Below, one piece after another: positions 22,694 to 32,805 of a stretch of DNA of 64,000 nt. Below the pieces are notes generated by a model that did no database searches, was not told where the DNA came from, and saw nothing but the letters and a program-made list of their open reading frames with translations. Source of the DNA: Nereocystis luetkeana (Eukaryota > Sar > Phaeophyceae > Laminariales > Laminariaceae). Location: positions 5,737,601 through 5,801,600 of the forward strand of contig JARUPZ010000009.1 of assembly GCA_031213475.1 (NCBI GenBank), written 5' to 3'. A program made the translations under genes and the position numbers. Position 1 is the first letter of the stretch. Each line of letters starts with the position of its first letter.

Positions 22694-23444
22694 AAAATAA
22701 GTACAAAAGATTTGGACCATAGGATGATGGTTGTGGTGGTACGAGTATTAGAATCACCCGGTAGCTGCAGAGTATATACCCTCTCAACACAAAAACACGT
22801 AATCATCTGCAACCCCGAAGGGGTGGTATTTACTGTGCAAGTTAGGTCCCTCTTTGTGTTGCAAATATAGCTCGTGGTGTCAAGAAAAACCCGCTTTTCC
22901 AAAGAACTAGGGTGCAGCATGGCGCGGGCAGTGTCATCTGGGCCGTCTCGGCCATGTCCCTCTCGGAGGGAAGATGCTGCGTGGGTCCTGGTACAAATAT
23001 GATGACCGTGTCGGGCGTACGTACGCCTAAAAGAAGATTCTCTTTAGGGTCTTGTACCTTCTTCTCTTGAATTTGCCCATTTTTGGTTTGGGCGGAAGAC
23101 GAAGAACAAACCACAACAACAAGGTGCATCGGGCAGGCAGGCGCTGCGTCTTTGTGCGGGAGAAAAGGGATATGAACACATGCATGCCCCCTTCGCAATG
23201 AGTCGCGGGCCTACTGCACCCTCCCAGCAGGGTACTCGACGCGGGACGCTTTTTTTTGGTGTTCGTGCCACATCCCAAGCTCACTATTCACAACAAGATA
23301 TTCATATTATTTCAACACATCCTACACAAAGAGCAGTACGTTATTCTGATGAAAATGATCAATACGCTCTCATATTACGTATTTATACTACGAACGTATG
23401 TATATGCTCGAATGCAAAGGTGGTTTGTTATTAAATACCAGGTA
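22694..23444. repeat. right arm, middle segment
   Basis: Reverse-complement partner of 13800-14549. The longest minus-strand frame (22842-23198) aligns with the left-arm plus frame 13916-14359 over a block containing KENLLLGVRTP. Other frames are about equally conserved, so this does not prove coding. It ends at TACCAGGTA (23436-23444), which serves as the left TA flank of the mariner-like element. Confidence 0.75.
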
Positions 23445-23884
23445 CCTGGTGTTTGTGGTATGCGGTAGCTTGATACGGGTCTGCGGATATTGGGGGTTTC
23501 ATATTTAGCATATTTCATACCATGTATGTTGTTGGGTTTCGTATTTTGTATCGGGGCATTGTTTAGTATGCCTCGTGGATGGAGAGATAGAGCTGCTCCT
23601 CCGGGAGCAGACGATGATGTTAATGATACGGCCCAGGCATTGATGGCAATGATACTGCCTGTCTATATGTGAGTGGTGCAGCCGTTGACAATCTTGGTGC
23701 GGCTTACCTCCTGTGTGTGGTTTATGTGGTGGGGTCTCTGACAGGAAGGTATTGATCCACCCGGTGTGTGTTTTGTGTGGCTTATTGTAACTGGTATTTT
23801 GTTTGTTCTTCCTCAACCATCATGGTGTAGACCACGCGTGTATCACGTGCACGCGTCCGACAGCTCCTGTGATCAAACACCTGG
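23445..23884. mobile_element. 440-bp mariner-like non-autonomous element (MITE)
   Basis: Terminal inverted repeats are CCTGGTGTTTG (left) and CAAACACCTGG (right), with TA on each side (23443-23444 and 23885-23886). The mirror position in the left arm lacks it. TA target duplication and ends beginning CC(A/T)GGTG are typical of Tc1/mariner elements; the Drosophila Mos1 end also contains CCAGGTG. No transposase is encoded. The longest frame (23490-23672) would give a 60-residue protein with one hydrophobic stretch (MLLGFVFCIGALFSM), probably fortuitous. Mobilisation would need a transposase supplied elsewhere. Confidence 0.75.
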
Positions 23885-24078
23885 TATACAGCGGTAGGCA
23901 GAACTACTGTTCATATCCATAATAATAATCAAACAATGAAATTCCGCTCCATCGCCCACTTGTGCTCCTTGGTCAGCCTCACGATGGTATTTATTTTTAT
24001 TAATAGAAGCTTCGTGTGAGCGCTGCTCGCGGCCGGTCAAGCCCGTCTTTGCGCCAACGGTACGGTGTACACACACCC
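23885..24078. repeat. right arm: junction and first tandem unit
   Basis: Continues the palindrome (partner about 13620-13800), starting with a mirror of CAAACAATG and then the GCTTCGTGTGAGCGCTGCTC unit. It is interrupted at 24078/24079 by the copia LTR. The unit resumes at about 26396. Confidence 0.75.
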
Positions 24079-24647
24079 TGTTCGTAGAGTCCAAACCTGG
24101 ATGCCCTGACCACCACGTGGTCTGATGAGATTCTTTATTCTCGTTGTATTAGAGGACAGAGGAGGAGAGAGAGAGCGGAGCCTAGCTCGTAGCTGGGAGC
24201 GGAGAACGGAGAGCGGAGAACGGAGTGCTTGAACTGTCCTCATGAACACACGGCAAAGTTCGCAATAACGCCTGCGAAGATAAACGCTACCCTCTACAAC
24301 TTGTAACCGTCGCTACAGGAACGATCCAAACGAACACCCTCCCTGGCTCTTCACAGCAGTGACGAGACCGAAGAGACATTCAAGATTTGCTAGAACCTAA
24401 GAACAGCCAACGACAGTCCCGCAGGAGGAAACGCGGCCACCGGGTAAAAAACCCCTGTATAACACATATACTCCAAACCATTGCAATTGAACAACGGCCG
24501 CATTCCAAACGATGACCATGGCCAGAAAATAAAATGCCAAGCTGTGCCCTACTCCCCCATGCCCCTCAAAGTAGCGCAGGGTTGGCGACCTGACAAATTA
24601 TTCCTTGCATTACTCAAACATGGTACTCATCGAACAATGCCCATACA
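24079..24647 (-). mobile_element. copia 3' LTR
   Basis: Read on the minus strand it starts TGTATGGGCATTG and ends CTACGAACA, with the usual TG...CA ends. It is directly preceded by a polypurine tract (AATAAGGGGG) just after the pol stop codon, and contains an AATAAA signal near its end (GAGAATAAAGAATC). Small GGAGCGGAGAACGGAGAGCG repeats are inside. No second LTR exists in the window, so this boundary call rests on termini and position. The far edge abuts a broken satellite unit (ACACACCC). Confidence 0.65.
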
Positions 24648-24654
24648 TACCCCC

Positions 24655-25956
24655 TTATTCGCCGTCCAAGGGCAGATTCAACAAGAACCTACGATGGGAC
24701 TTAAAAGGGGTCGCAGCAAGGGATTTCGTCCAAATATCCGCGTGCTGCTCTTCCGAAGCTACGAACTGAATGTGGATCTTCTTAGCACGAAGTAGCTCTC
24801 TGACAAAATGAAAACGCACGTCAATATGCTTACTCCGCGCAGAACTAAGAGGGTTCTCAGCCAACGCTATGGCCCTCTGGTTATCCTCGAAAACCCGAAC
24901 ACATGATCCGCTTAGCTCTGGACAAAAAGACGACAACACCGCGCCCGTAGACAAAGCTTCCTTCACCCCTTCATCCAGGGCGACATACTCTGCTTCTGCT
25001 GTCGACAACGTAGCACACCTCTGCGTGCTACTTGCCCAACTGACGGCCGCACCCCCTAGGGTAATTCCAGTCCCCGATACAGAGCCCCTATCGTTCGACT
25101 TACCAGCATAATCAGCATCACTATACGCTGTCAAATCCAATCCCGAACCCCGCACAAAAGTCAATCCCATAAACCTGGTCCCATGGAGGTAAGCCATAAT
25201 CTTGAAAACTGTCTTCCAGTGCCTCTCCGTTGGGTTGTGGGAGTGGCGCGCCACAACACGCACAGCGTTCGAGATGTCCGGCCTCGTCATTGTCGACAGC
25301 CACATCAAGCTGACCACAGCCTCCCTGTACGGACAGTCTCCTCCAATTTCGCCCTCCTCTCTTGGACCTAGTTCCACACCGGGGGTCGCGGGGATGTCAG
25401 AGGATGAGTCAACACCAAAACGATTCAGCATGCTCTCTATAAACGCCTTCTGCTTAATCTCCAATGTCCCCAACTCCCAGTCGCGTTTGAAAGCACAACC
25501 AGTATACCAAGTCAGTTCGCCGAGGTTATTTGTGGGGAATTTCGTAACTAGCGCGGCATGGAAATCTCTACATGTCTCGTCCGATCCTGCGATCACGATG
25601 TCATCTACATGGACGGCCATGATCAGTTCTACCTTGCCGTCCACAACCATGCGAAAAACACACGGATCAGACCTACACTGCTCCATACCGTACTCTACCA
25701 CGGCTTCCACCAATATTCCGGCCCACTGCCGTCCGCTCTGCTTTAGACCATACAGTGATCTGTTCAAGCGGACGATCCTTCCTGACATGTCACCAAACCC
25801 ACCAGGTAGTTTCAAGTATATCTCGGCGTCGAGTTTCGCGCGAACAAAAGCTTGCGCGACGTCTAGATGAAAAATCTTCAGACCATATTCGTTGGCAACA
25901 GTCGCCAGGATTTTAACTGACGCTGACGAAGGAGTTGGTGCAAACGTTTGAGTCAG
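24655..25956 (-). CDS. Ty1/copia reverse transcriptase-RNase H, 5'-truncated, intact frame
   Basis: About 433 codons remain open with no stop. The beginning, LTQTFAPTPSSASVKILA, corresponds to the start of the copia RT domain. Next come FHLDVAQAFVRAKLDAEIYL (first catalytic Asp), LNRSLYGLKQSGRQW, and MAVHVDDIVIAG (the Asp pair). RNase H follows with LTAYSDADYAGK, LSTAEAEYVALDEG, VFEDNQRAIALAE and SKHIDVRFHFVRE, ending ADIWTKSL. RT copies element RNA and RNase H degrades it. Gag, protease and integrase are missing: at 25956 the frame passes straight into a tRNA-like inverted repeat. Its intactness suggests recent insertion compared with the decayed gypsy element. There is no true start codon because the 5' part is lost. 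Confidence 0.92.
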   Translation of the reverse strand: MTQTFAPTPSSASVKILATVANEYGLKIFHLDVAQAFVRAKLDAEIYLKLPGGFGDMSGRIVRLNRSLYGLKQSGRQWAGILVEAVVEYGMEQCRSDPCVFRMVVDGKVELIMAVHVDDIVIAGSDETCRDFHAALVTKFPTNNLGELTWYTGCAFKRDWELGTLEIKQKAFIESMLNRFGVDSSSDIPATPGVELGPREEGEIGGDCPYREAVVSLMWLSTMTRPDISNAVRVVARHSHNPTERHWKTVFKIMAYLHGTRFMGLTFVRGSGLDLTAYSDADYAGKSNDRGSVSGTGITLGGAAVSWASSTQRCATLSTAEAEYVALDEGVKEALSTGAVLSSFCPELSGSCVRVFEDNQRAIALAENPLSSARSKHIDVRFHFVRELLRAKKIHIQFVASEEQHADIWTKSLAATPFKSHRRFLLNLPLDGE

Positions 25957-26310
25957 CGCTGACTGAGTAGCTCAGTGGTCTATCCTTTATAATCGAACAA
26001 AATATGCTCGGGGTTCGAGTCCGGCCTGACGTCGTATTTCCGCTTTTTCTGCTGTGGGCAGAAAAAGGGAAATCAGGTGGAGAGAACCACGATGAAAGAA
26101 CACTCGACCAGAGAGTCGGAAGTGGAGTGAACCAGTTGAGTAAAAGAACTCACGACTATGGAGGGGGACAATATTATGAAGGAAAAACTAGGCGCTGATT
26201 ATGGGCTTGATCAACCTCGGAGGATGTTATCGGCGGGAGGCCGTATCGAGCCCAAAGGTACTTCTTTTGTTCGATTATAAAGGATAGACCACTGAGCTAC
26301 TCAGTCAGCG
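25957..26310. mobile_element. tRNA-like element with 42-bp perfect inverted ends
   Basis: Ends 25957-25998 and 26269-26310 are perfect reverse complements beginning CGCTGACTGAGTAGCTCAGT. The left half carries an A box (TAGCTCAGTGGT, 25968-25979) and a B box (GGTTCGAGTCC, 26012-26022) at tRNA spacing, so it has a Pol III promoter. The acceptor and T stems do not pair well, so this is a tRNA-derived repeat and not a tRNA gene. The right inverted copy has only the A-box half. The middle has no gene. Read as a SINE it is odd in ending with an inverted copy of its own 5' end. Confidence 0.7.
25968..26022 (+). promoter_or_regulatory. Pol III internal promoter (A and B boxes)
   Basis: TAGCTCAGTGGT fits the A-box consensus and GGTTCGAGTCC fits the B box exactly, about 32 bases apart. 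No obvious T-run terminator lies immediately downstream. Confidence 0.7.
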
Positions 26311-26313
26311 CAA

Positions 26314-26395
26314 GACTGAGTAGCTCAGTGGTCTATCCTTTATAAATCGAACATGCTGACTGAGTAGCTCAGTGGTCTATCCTTTATAATCGAAC
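26314..26395 (+). repeat. two further tRNA-like 5' halves in tandem
   Basis: Direct copies at 26314-26352 and 26355-26395 each contain GAGTAGCTCAGTGGTCTATC and CTTTATAATCGAAC (the first with one extra A). The second ends exactly where the satellite unit resumes (ACACACCCTACCC). They have the A-box half only. Confidence 0.8.
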
Positions 26396-27600
26396 ACACC
26401 CTACCCTTCCGTATGCGTGCGGTGGTGTCGCGCATTCCCGCTATCTCGAGCTGCAGTTTTTCTCCGTCGCGGGTGCGAGGACTTGGGGTTGAACTCAAAA
26501 ACCTGTCCAAACAACGTTCATCTTGCCGAGTTTGGACCTTGTTGCGTGCCCAGAAAAAACATGCACTTTTTGACAAGCTTCGTGTGAGCGCTGCTCGCGG
26601 CCGATGACGCCCGTCTTTGCGCCAGCGGCACGGTGGGCTCACATGCTGTACTTTAGTATGCGTGCTGTGCTGTCGCATGCTCTCCCTACTACTTGCAGCA
26701 GTTCTTCTCCGCCCCGTGTCCGAGTAGTTGGAGTTGAGCTCAAATCCGTCGAAACGGCCTTCATCTCGCAGTATGAATCTACCGTGTTTTTCAATTTTCC
26801 CCAATTTTCGGTGGCTACAAGCCAAAATATACACTACTTTACAGCCTTCGTGTAGGCGCGGCACACGGCCGATCAAGCCCCTCTTTGCGCCACCATCACA
26901 TTGCGCACACATCCTACACTTTGGTAAGTGTGCCGCACTGTCGCTTGCTCTCCCTACTTCGTGTAACAGTCGTTTTCCGTCGCGTGTACGAGGACTTGGA
27001 GTTGAGCTCGAAAACCCGTCCAAACAACATTCATTTTGCAGGATTTCGACACTTTTGCGTGCCCAAGAAAAATATACACTTTTTGACTATTAATAGCTTG
27101 GTGTGAGCGCTACTCGCTGCCGATCAAGCCCGTCTTTGCGCCAACGGCACGGTGTGCACACACCCTACCCTTTTTGGTATGCGTGCGGTGTTGTCGCGCA
27201 TTCTCACTACTTGGAGCAGCAGTTCTGGTCCGTCGCGTGTACGAGGACGTGGGGGTTGAACTCAAAAACCCGTCCAAACTACGTCCATCTTGCAGAATTT
27301 CGACACTTTTGCGTGCCCAGAAAAAAGATGCACTTTTCGACATGCTTCGTGTGAGCGCTGCTCGCGGCCTATCAAGCCCGTCTTCGCGCCAGTAGCCCGG
27401 TATGCGCACAGGCTATACTTTGGTATGTGTGCGTCGCTGTCGCGTCTTCTCACTGCCTGCTGCAGTTCTTTTCCGTCCCGTGTCCGAGGAGTTCCATTTG
27501 AGCTCAAATCCGTCGAACCGAGATTCAGCTAGGAGAATTGTGACCCTCTGAGCTATTTTCGGAGGCCAGAAAAAAGACACATTTTTTAGACGCTTCGTGC
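26396..27600. repeat. right outer arm: ~245-260-bp tandem units
   Basis: Units marked by GTGTGAGCGCTGCTCGCGGCC near 26589, 26852, 27108, 27352 and 27600 (spacing 244-263), in opposite orientation to 12900-13745. With the unit at 24017, the right arm has about six unit marks against four on the left. Repetitive frames such as 26340-27023 (minus) are translations of the unit. Confidence 0.8.
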
Positions 27601-27826
27601 GAGCGCTGCACGCATATCTCGGGGTGAGTCCATGCTAAAGTTTGGAATGCATGGGACGCCGTCGCGCGCTCTCTAGGGCGCGCTAGCATGTGTTAGGTGG
27701 GTGGCACTGCTTGCAAATCTGATTTTTGGGACAATTCAACAACTTTTTCCGATTAATTCCAATTCATGCTTCCGAGCATGGCCGTGCCCCAAATAAATGG
27801 CGAATCGCCCAGACCGTCCATACTGC
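27601..27826. repeat. right outer end domain of the palindrome
   Basis: Mirror of 12685-12900: GCGCGCTCTCTAGGGCGCGC, a GCTTCCGAGCATGG block, CCCCAAATAAATGGCGAAT, then similarity fades after CCGTCCATACTGC. No obvious target duplication flanks the two outer ends. Confidence 0.75.
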
Positions 27827-29200
27827 TGCTCGGCGCTATGACAACCAATCAATGGACAGTTATTTATACGTGCGTTCATTAAACCTACAACGCGATACAG
27901 ACATACAAGGTCCCCTTTCAGGATGTAGGTGACAGAAAATCCCGTTGGCGTTCCAACGAGTAAAGTCAGTCACAAGTGACACACGAATATAGCTGTTCTT
28001 GGCGGGAACGTGAGCCACGGGTGAGGGTTTTCGTCAAAGGGTTATTACACGAAGTCATCTCTTCTAGGATTGGAGAATCGGCACGGACACTGGTTGCGCT
28101 GGATATCGACGGGTAGAAAGAACCGTTTAATGTGAAGAACACACACACAGTCAGGAGGAACTGAGTTTTATTGTTTCCGTGATGTATACAATATACCTCT
28201 TCTTTCGGGAAAGTTTTGAGTGATCCATGTTGAAGATCATGCTGCACATTGTCTGATGGCAAGAGTAAAAATGATATACACTACAACCTGCACACGGTAT
28301 CCCAGGTTTACTAAAATATTACTGCTACAATACACCACTCTATAATACCACTACTAGCAGACAAATCGGAAAAATGGGAACGAAACCAAAAACGAGAAAG
28401 GGACGTTTTTTTTTAGAAAGCAAACCATTTTTGTACAACTAGTTACTACAAGAAAAAAGGTTGACAGTCCTGTGGGGCTGTACAGCAGCCTAAGAATGAG
28501 CTGTCGCTCAGGCTGGAAGTCCTCGGCATCACCGCGGTAGCCAGCATCTAGAGAAATCACAATAGAGCCAGCATATATCGCTTTTTGCGCCCTAACCCGA
28601 AGGCACGAGATGGAGCATGACCGTTCTGAGGAGCTCCTCTCACAGGGCTGGCCAAGGGGTTTCGAAGGATCATTTTGGTTCTCTGATATTCCACAAGGTT
28701 TTGGAGATACGGCTTGGTTCTCATTTTAGGCTTCGTTTCCATTTTTCCGATTTGCCAGTAACTACGCAGATGTAATATAGGCACTTATTTATATAAGCGG
28801 CATGCATTCGACAAAAAAAACTCCCTGGAACACTATATTTACACTACTACGACGACAATAATACTACCAAGTCGTACGAGTACACACCACCACAATCCCT
28901 CATGCAATACAGACAACCCCAATATAGGTAAACAGGGCTGTCAAATAACCACGCCATCCCACGGGTTAGAGCATGACTACTACCTATTTGCATGCTCTTG
29001 ATATAAACCGACAACAAACAGTAACAATGAGAAGATAGATGCAGTACGTGTAGAAGCAACATCAACACATGACCACACCCTTCACAAATCCGTTTTTGTA
29101 CAGTCAATTGTGTGACTATGCAATTGCCTTAAGGCTTAGGAGACTACGTGTTGACTGGATTCATCTGTCTTGGCAATACCTGATTTCAGCGGTTTCCCAT
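27827..29200. other. no gene; one fragment of a palindrome segment
   Basis: 28063-28150 (GATTGGAGAATCGGCACGGA, then GGGTAGAAAGA) is a third, partial copy of the palindrome segment at 19028-19100 / 22105-22190. The rest (A/T-rich, 28350-29200) contains no recognised feature. Confidence 0.5.
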
Positions 29201-29204
29201 TAGT

Positions 29205-29555
29205 TCCGGGATGTTCCAGACAATGTTTTCGGCGATTTTCAAGGTAAATTAAACGTTTCCGGACAAATTATTTACTTAGACCACGTATTACTACTTAGAA
29301 TTGTGTCAGCAATTGGTTCCAAGTTTTGTGCATTACGTTAAATATGTTTTCTCAACAATTGATTGCGGAGACTGCTCAATACTTATATTTAACCATCTGA
29401 TTGTTTGGGGGTGCTGGTCCAATAATAATCCGAATTTCCAGACAATTGTTTCCGGGCGGTGTCTTAAGACTTATTTTTCAAGACAATTGATTTCGGGAGG
29501 TGCTTAAGAAAAGAATTTGTCTGGACAATGGATTTCAGGTGCTGTAAAATACGTG
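29205..29555. repeat. degenerate GACAATTGATTTCGGG repeat
   Basis: Blocks near 29212, 29255, 29350, 29440, 29481 and 29523 vary around AGACAATTGATTTCGGGAGG with GTGCTTAAGA following. Looser matches occur at 30015 and 30890. No function seen. Confidence 0.5.
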
Positions 29556-31015
29556 GAGGAGTCAGAACGGACTTCAGCTATTATTGCAAATTGGTTAGAA
29601 TTATCCGCGAAATGCCGCCCGATAAACACGAAACTCGAAAATGTCGTTTGGCCTTGTGTATCGATTTTTTAGAATGTGACAGAAATTCCCCATTGAACTG
29701 ATATTACCCGTACTTTCCTACAATAAACCAACTTGCTAATGATTGGGTATATAGGAATTCCTACTCTCGTTCGTTGTTGAAGTAATACTGACGATCAAAT
29801 TTAACCGTAACCCTAAGTCAACTGAACTGTTGTTGTTGTAGTAGTTCTAGCGGTGGCTGCCATCTTAAGAAAAAAAGAGTCTTATTAGCCCCTTTGGAAC
29901 CGCATTTCCGTATTGGGAACGAATTTGGAGGGGTTTGTCCCCAAAACGGGACTGACTTCGGTTAGCAAAAAATATTGATGATGTTTCCAGTTATCAGACC
30001 GCTTCCGATACCATTTCTCCGGACAATTCCAATTAGTATAGGACGGCCTCCCAAAGCAGTTGCCCCGACAAGTCCAATGCGTGTAAATGGCCCTAAATCA
30101 TATGTTAAAGCAATCTCGACATTTAAATAGCAGACAGTCTGCAAAACTATTACAGTCAGTACGATTTCAAAATCAGTAGGCAGTCTCCGAGATAAATATC
30201 TGGAAATTTCCAAATTAAATGTATAACGGCAGAAAGCACACTTTGTGCAGACAGTTTCAACTACAGTACTACTGCAAAGTCTTTGAGATCGATTGTAAGT
30301 CAGGGCAAAATCGAAGACCTTTAACAATCTGGGAGAAGGGATCTTTAGGTTGGTAGGGTGTTCGGATGTTTTGGTTGCTGTTGGGATCAAGGCACGGGCG
30401 AAGACCCAACCCAACCCCTGACTCTAACCCTAACCCTAACCCTGACCCCAAACCACAGCCGAAACGGGGCAAAACTCGCCATAAACGAGGCTACGCCGAG
30501 TTTGCATCGAACCAGGAAATTTCTCAGAATCTAGATGCCGACGACGATTGATTCCGAAGGGCAGACCACGCTACACATTTTTCAAGTAAAAAACATCGCT
30601 AGAAATCCCTTCTCCCAGACTGCTAAACCTGCTCGCAAAATCAACTGGATAAATATTCTAAAAATATTGGATGGGACCATTCTAATCGTTCGGCCGTACA
30701 AAACATAAATCGTTCAACGCTTTTCAATTATTTCAAGAAAGTGCCCGAGATCGATTTTCCAAACAATTTTAACAGGGTAGTTGCTTTTAATTAACAGTGG
30801 TTGACATCACTTGCCGGTGCAATTCCAATTAATACATAACTTCAGGAGTCTGGTGTGAGGGCAATATTCTATTGATTGGACAATTTTGTCCAACGCATAT
30901 ACTCGTAGGCAAAAAAAGGCGGGACACCTCAATTCTCGATACGCTGTATATATTATCCATACGTAGGACGCTTTAATACGCCTATGAAATATATCTGCAT
31001 GCGTTCTTATATATA
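29556..31015. other. no gene recognised
   Basis: Apart from the telomere-type stretch at 30418-30450, nothing is recognised. Frames such as 29962-30414 (minus) lack motifs. Confidence 0.4.
30418..30450. repeat. interstitial telomere-type repeat (CCCTAA)n
   Basis: CTCTAACCCTAACCCTAACC then CTGACCCC: about three perfect units with degenerate edges. Similar short stretches lie at 29809 and 57195. Confidence 0.75.
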
Positions 31016-32345
31016 CAGGGCGCTTCGCTCCGCGGGCGGCCTACGCCGCCCGCTATATGCTCGCTCAGGAAGGAAAAAAGTACATCAAATTTGGCGAAGC
31101 GAACAGAGGTCCACGATTAAATTTAGAATTTCGTTTTATGAATCGTCGTAATCTTTTTTTTTATTGAAATCATGAACAACTACGTCCGCTATAAGTTCGA
31201 CTGAATTCTTATTGCTGCGTAATATGTCTCGTCTGAATCCCATTTTTACTGAATTTACAATTTTTTGTTGTAAGCCGTTCGCGCGTATTCTATACCAGAT
31301 ATGCGTTACCTTGTCGAGGATATTATAGGCCAGTGGCCCCCCTGAATGCTGGCCGGGTCAACAGGACAATTTTCATATTCATTCTGCGCACTGATACTAT
31401 ATACCATAAACCGGATAAGGAAGGGCATTATGACTTTGCAACATACATGTTGAAATCTTTACGTTGGACATGTATTGATTAACATGTTGAATTTTGGTAT
31501 GGGATGGTTCTTTCTGCGAGTAATTTTCGCTGTCGTCGATGCTGCCGCTGTGATGCTCGGAATTTATATGATCTGGCTCGAGGTGGCCCCTAAATCAGGC
31601 ATCGGTACTCCCGAAATTATATGGTGATTTACTATTTATTTGTTGAATTACAACTTAGTAGTGGTAAAGCAGACATTGATCTACTTATTAACAGTATGGT
31701 TTGGTCTTGAACTTGTACTTGCAGTTATTATCGAATCTACTTCACATCGATAGTGTATACGAGTACCATGTATGATTAATACCAATCTATCTGCAAACCA
31801 GCGACTTTATGATGCCAAGAGTCCCGCCGCCAGGATTCAGGAAAAAACAACTCGGACGCCAGCTCGGACGCCTAATACGCTTCGCGTTGCGGATATCATA
31901 CGTACGTAGATACCCCAGATAGGGAACTACTTCTTTTCTTCTTTTGATACGCTCTTATGCCTGTACTCGTATGTAGTACGAAGAAAGGGAAACCACAGAA
32001 CGGCACAGCCAGCAGCACAGCAGTCGGCAAAAACAATGAAAAAAAAACGAATATTCGGAAAGATGACATAATGCCCGTCCCCTCTCGTGTAATCATTATC
32101 TGCCGAATTGGAACACCTTACACCCGGTCAAAAAAAGTCAAAAAGAAGGAATGAAAAAAAACGAACAGAAGAGCTCTCTCTCAGCCTCGTACGCCGCCCG
32201 CCCCTATCGCGATCACCTCGCTACGTATTCAGTCCGGGTAAAGCTTTTATCACTCTCGGCCACAATCTGCCCCGTCGCCCCTGCCTCGTGTGAAGCCCGG
32301 TGCTCACAGTTCCCGTCGTTCGCCGGCCCGATTAATTTGGTGTTT
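31016..32345. repeat. tandem duplication, copy 1 (with ~650-bp extra segment)
   Basis: Similar to 32806-33500. It opens with a perfect hairpin (GCGGGCGGC-CTAC-GCCGCCCGC, 31032-31053) and continues from about 31795 with CCCGCCGCCA, CTCGTACGCCGCCCGCCCCT-like and GTCCGGGTAAA blocks also found in copy 2. About 650 bp (31140-31790) is absent from copy 2. No coding gene recognised except the doubtful frame at 31482. Confidence 0.7.
31482..31628 (+). CDS. doubtful small membrane-type ORF
   Basis: A 48-codon frame beginning MLNFGMGWFFLRVIFAVV contains one hydrophobic stretch followed by IWLEVAPKSG. It lies in the copy-1-specific segment. No promoter, homologue or splice signal supports it, so it may be chance. 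Confidence 0.15.
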
Positions 32346-32805
32346 ATACTGAACAGCTCCCTCTTTCCACGTTAGCGTGCTGGCAAAAAAAAACACCGCT
32401 TGAATATTATCTTGCGATCCCGAACGACCCTTATAGCTCGGACATACTCATATCAAAAATCATAAGTGAGGCCAGACAAAGGCCGTTCATGCATCCCTCG
32501 TGTCTCGAGGCACACACAACGCCAAGGCACGAAAGCAGCGACCACGCTCCGTGCAACCCCCCCACTACTACCCGCAAGCACCCGCTGACACCCCTGACGG
32601 CGCCGGGCTCTCCGGTGGTGCCGTACTTGGAGAACGGGCACGCACACCAAACGGAAGGAAGGACCGAGAGAGTGCCAAGAGAATTGGAGAACACAAAGAA
32701 CTGCTGGAGAGGGCCGGCAAGTACGATGTCACAGAAAGGAGGCGATTTCGAAGAGGGAATTCTGAGAAGCCAGGGATGTACCCACCGATCACTCTCACGA
32801 TCGAG
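32346..32805. other. spacer between the two duplicated copies
   Basis: Overlapping frames on both strands (32489-32893 plus, 32431-32694 minus) have no recognised motif. Nothing else seen. Confidence 0.35.

Larger units (their letters stand above)
12685..27826. repeat. ~15-kb imperfect palindrome
   Basis: Left-arm sequence reads in reverse complement order on the right. Matching pairs: 12685-13745 with 26396-27826 and 23930-24078 (tandem-unit domain); 13746-14549 with 22715-23444 and 23885-23930; and 18672-20607 with 20656-22693. The centre is a 48-bp spacer. The arms differ by many substitutions, by repeat number, by a ~4.1-kb insertion on the left, and by a 440-bp element plus a ~2.3-kb retroelement block on the right. 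The organisation, long inverted arms built partly of tandem units, recalls foldback transposons. A segmental inverted duplication is the alternative. Confidence 0.85.

Noticed and set aside
22842-23198. Gene conserved in both palindrome arms (KENLLLGVRTP frame)
   Set aside because: Other frames are equally conserved and flanking parts diverge by frameshift, so general arm similarity explains it.
23490-23672. Small membrane protein encoded by the mariner-like element
   Set aside because: Single hydrophobic stretch, no homologue or second copy, and MITEs do not normally encode protein.
25960-26030. Functional tRNA gene
   Set aside because: A and B boxes fit, but the acceptor and T-stem do not pair and the sequence is part of an inverted repeat, so it is tRNA-derived only.
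12685-27826. Palindrome as a simple sequencing fold-back artefact
   Set aside because: Arms differ by an intact MITE, a copia block, a 4.1-kb insertion and repeat numbers, which an artefact would not produce; still worth confirming with spanning reads.
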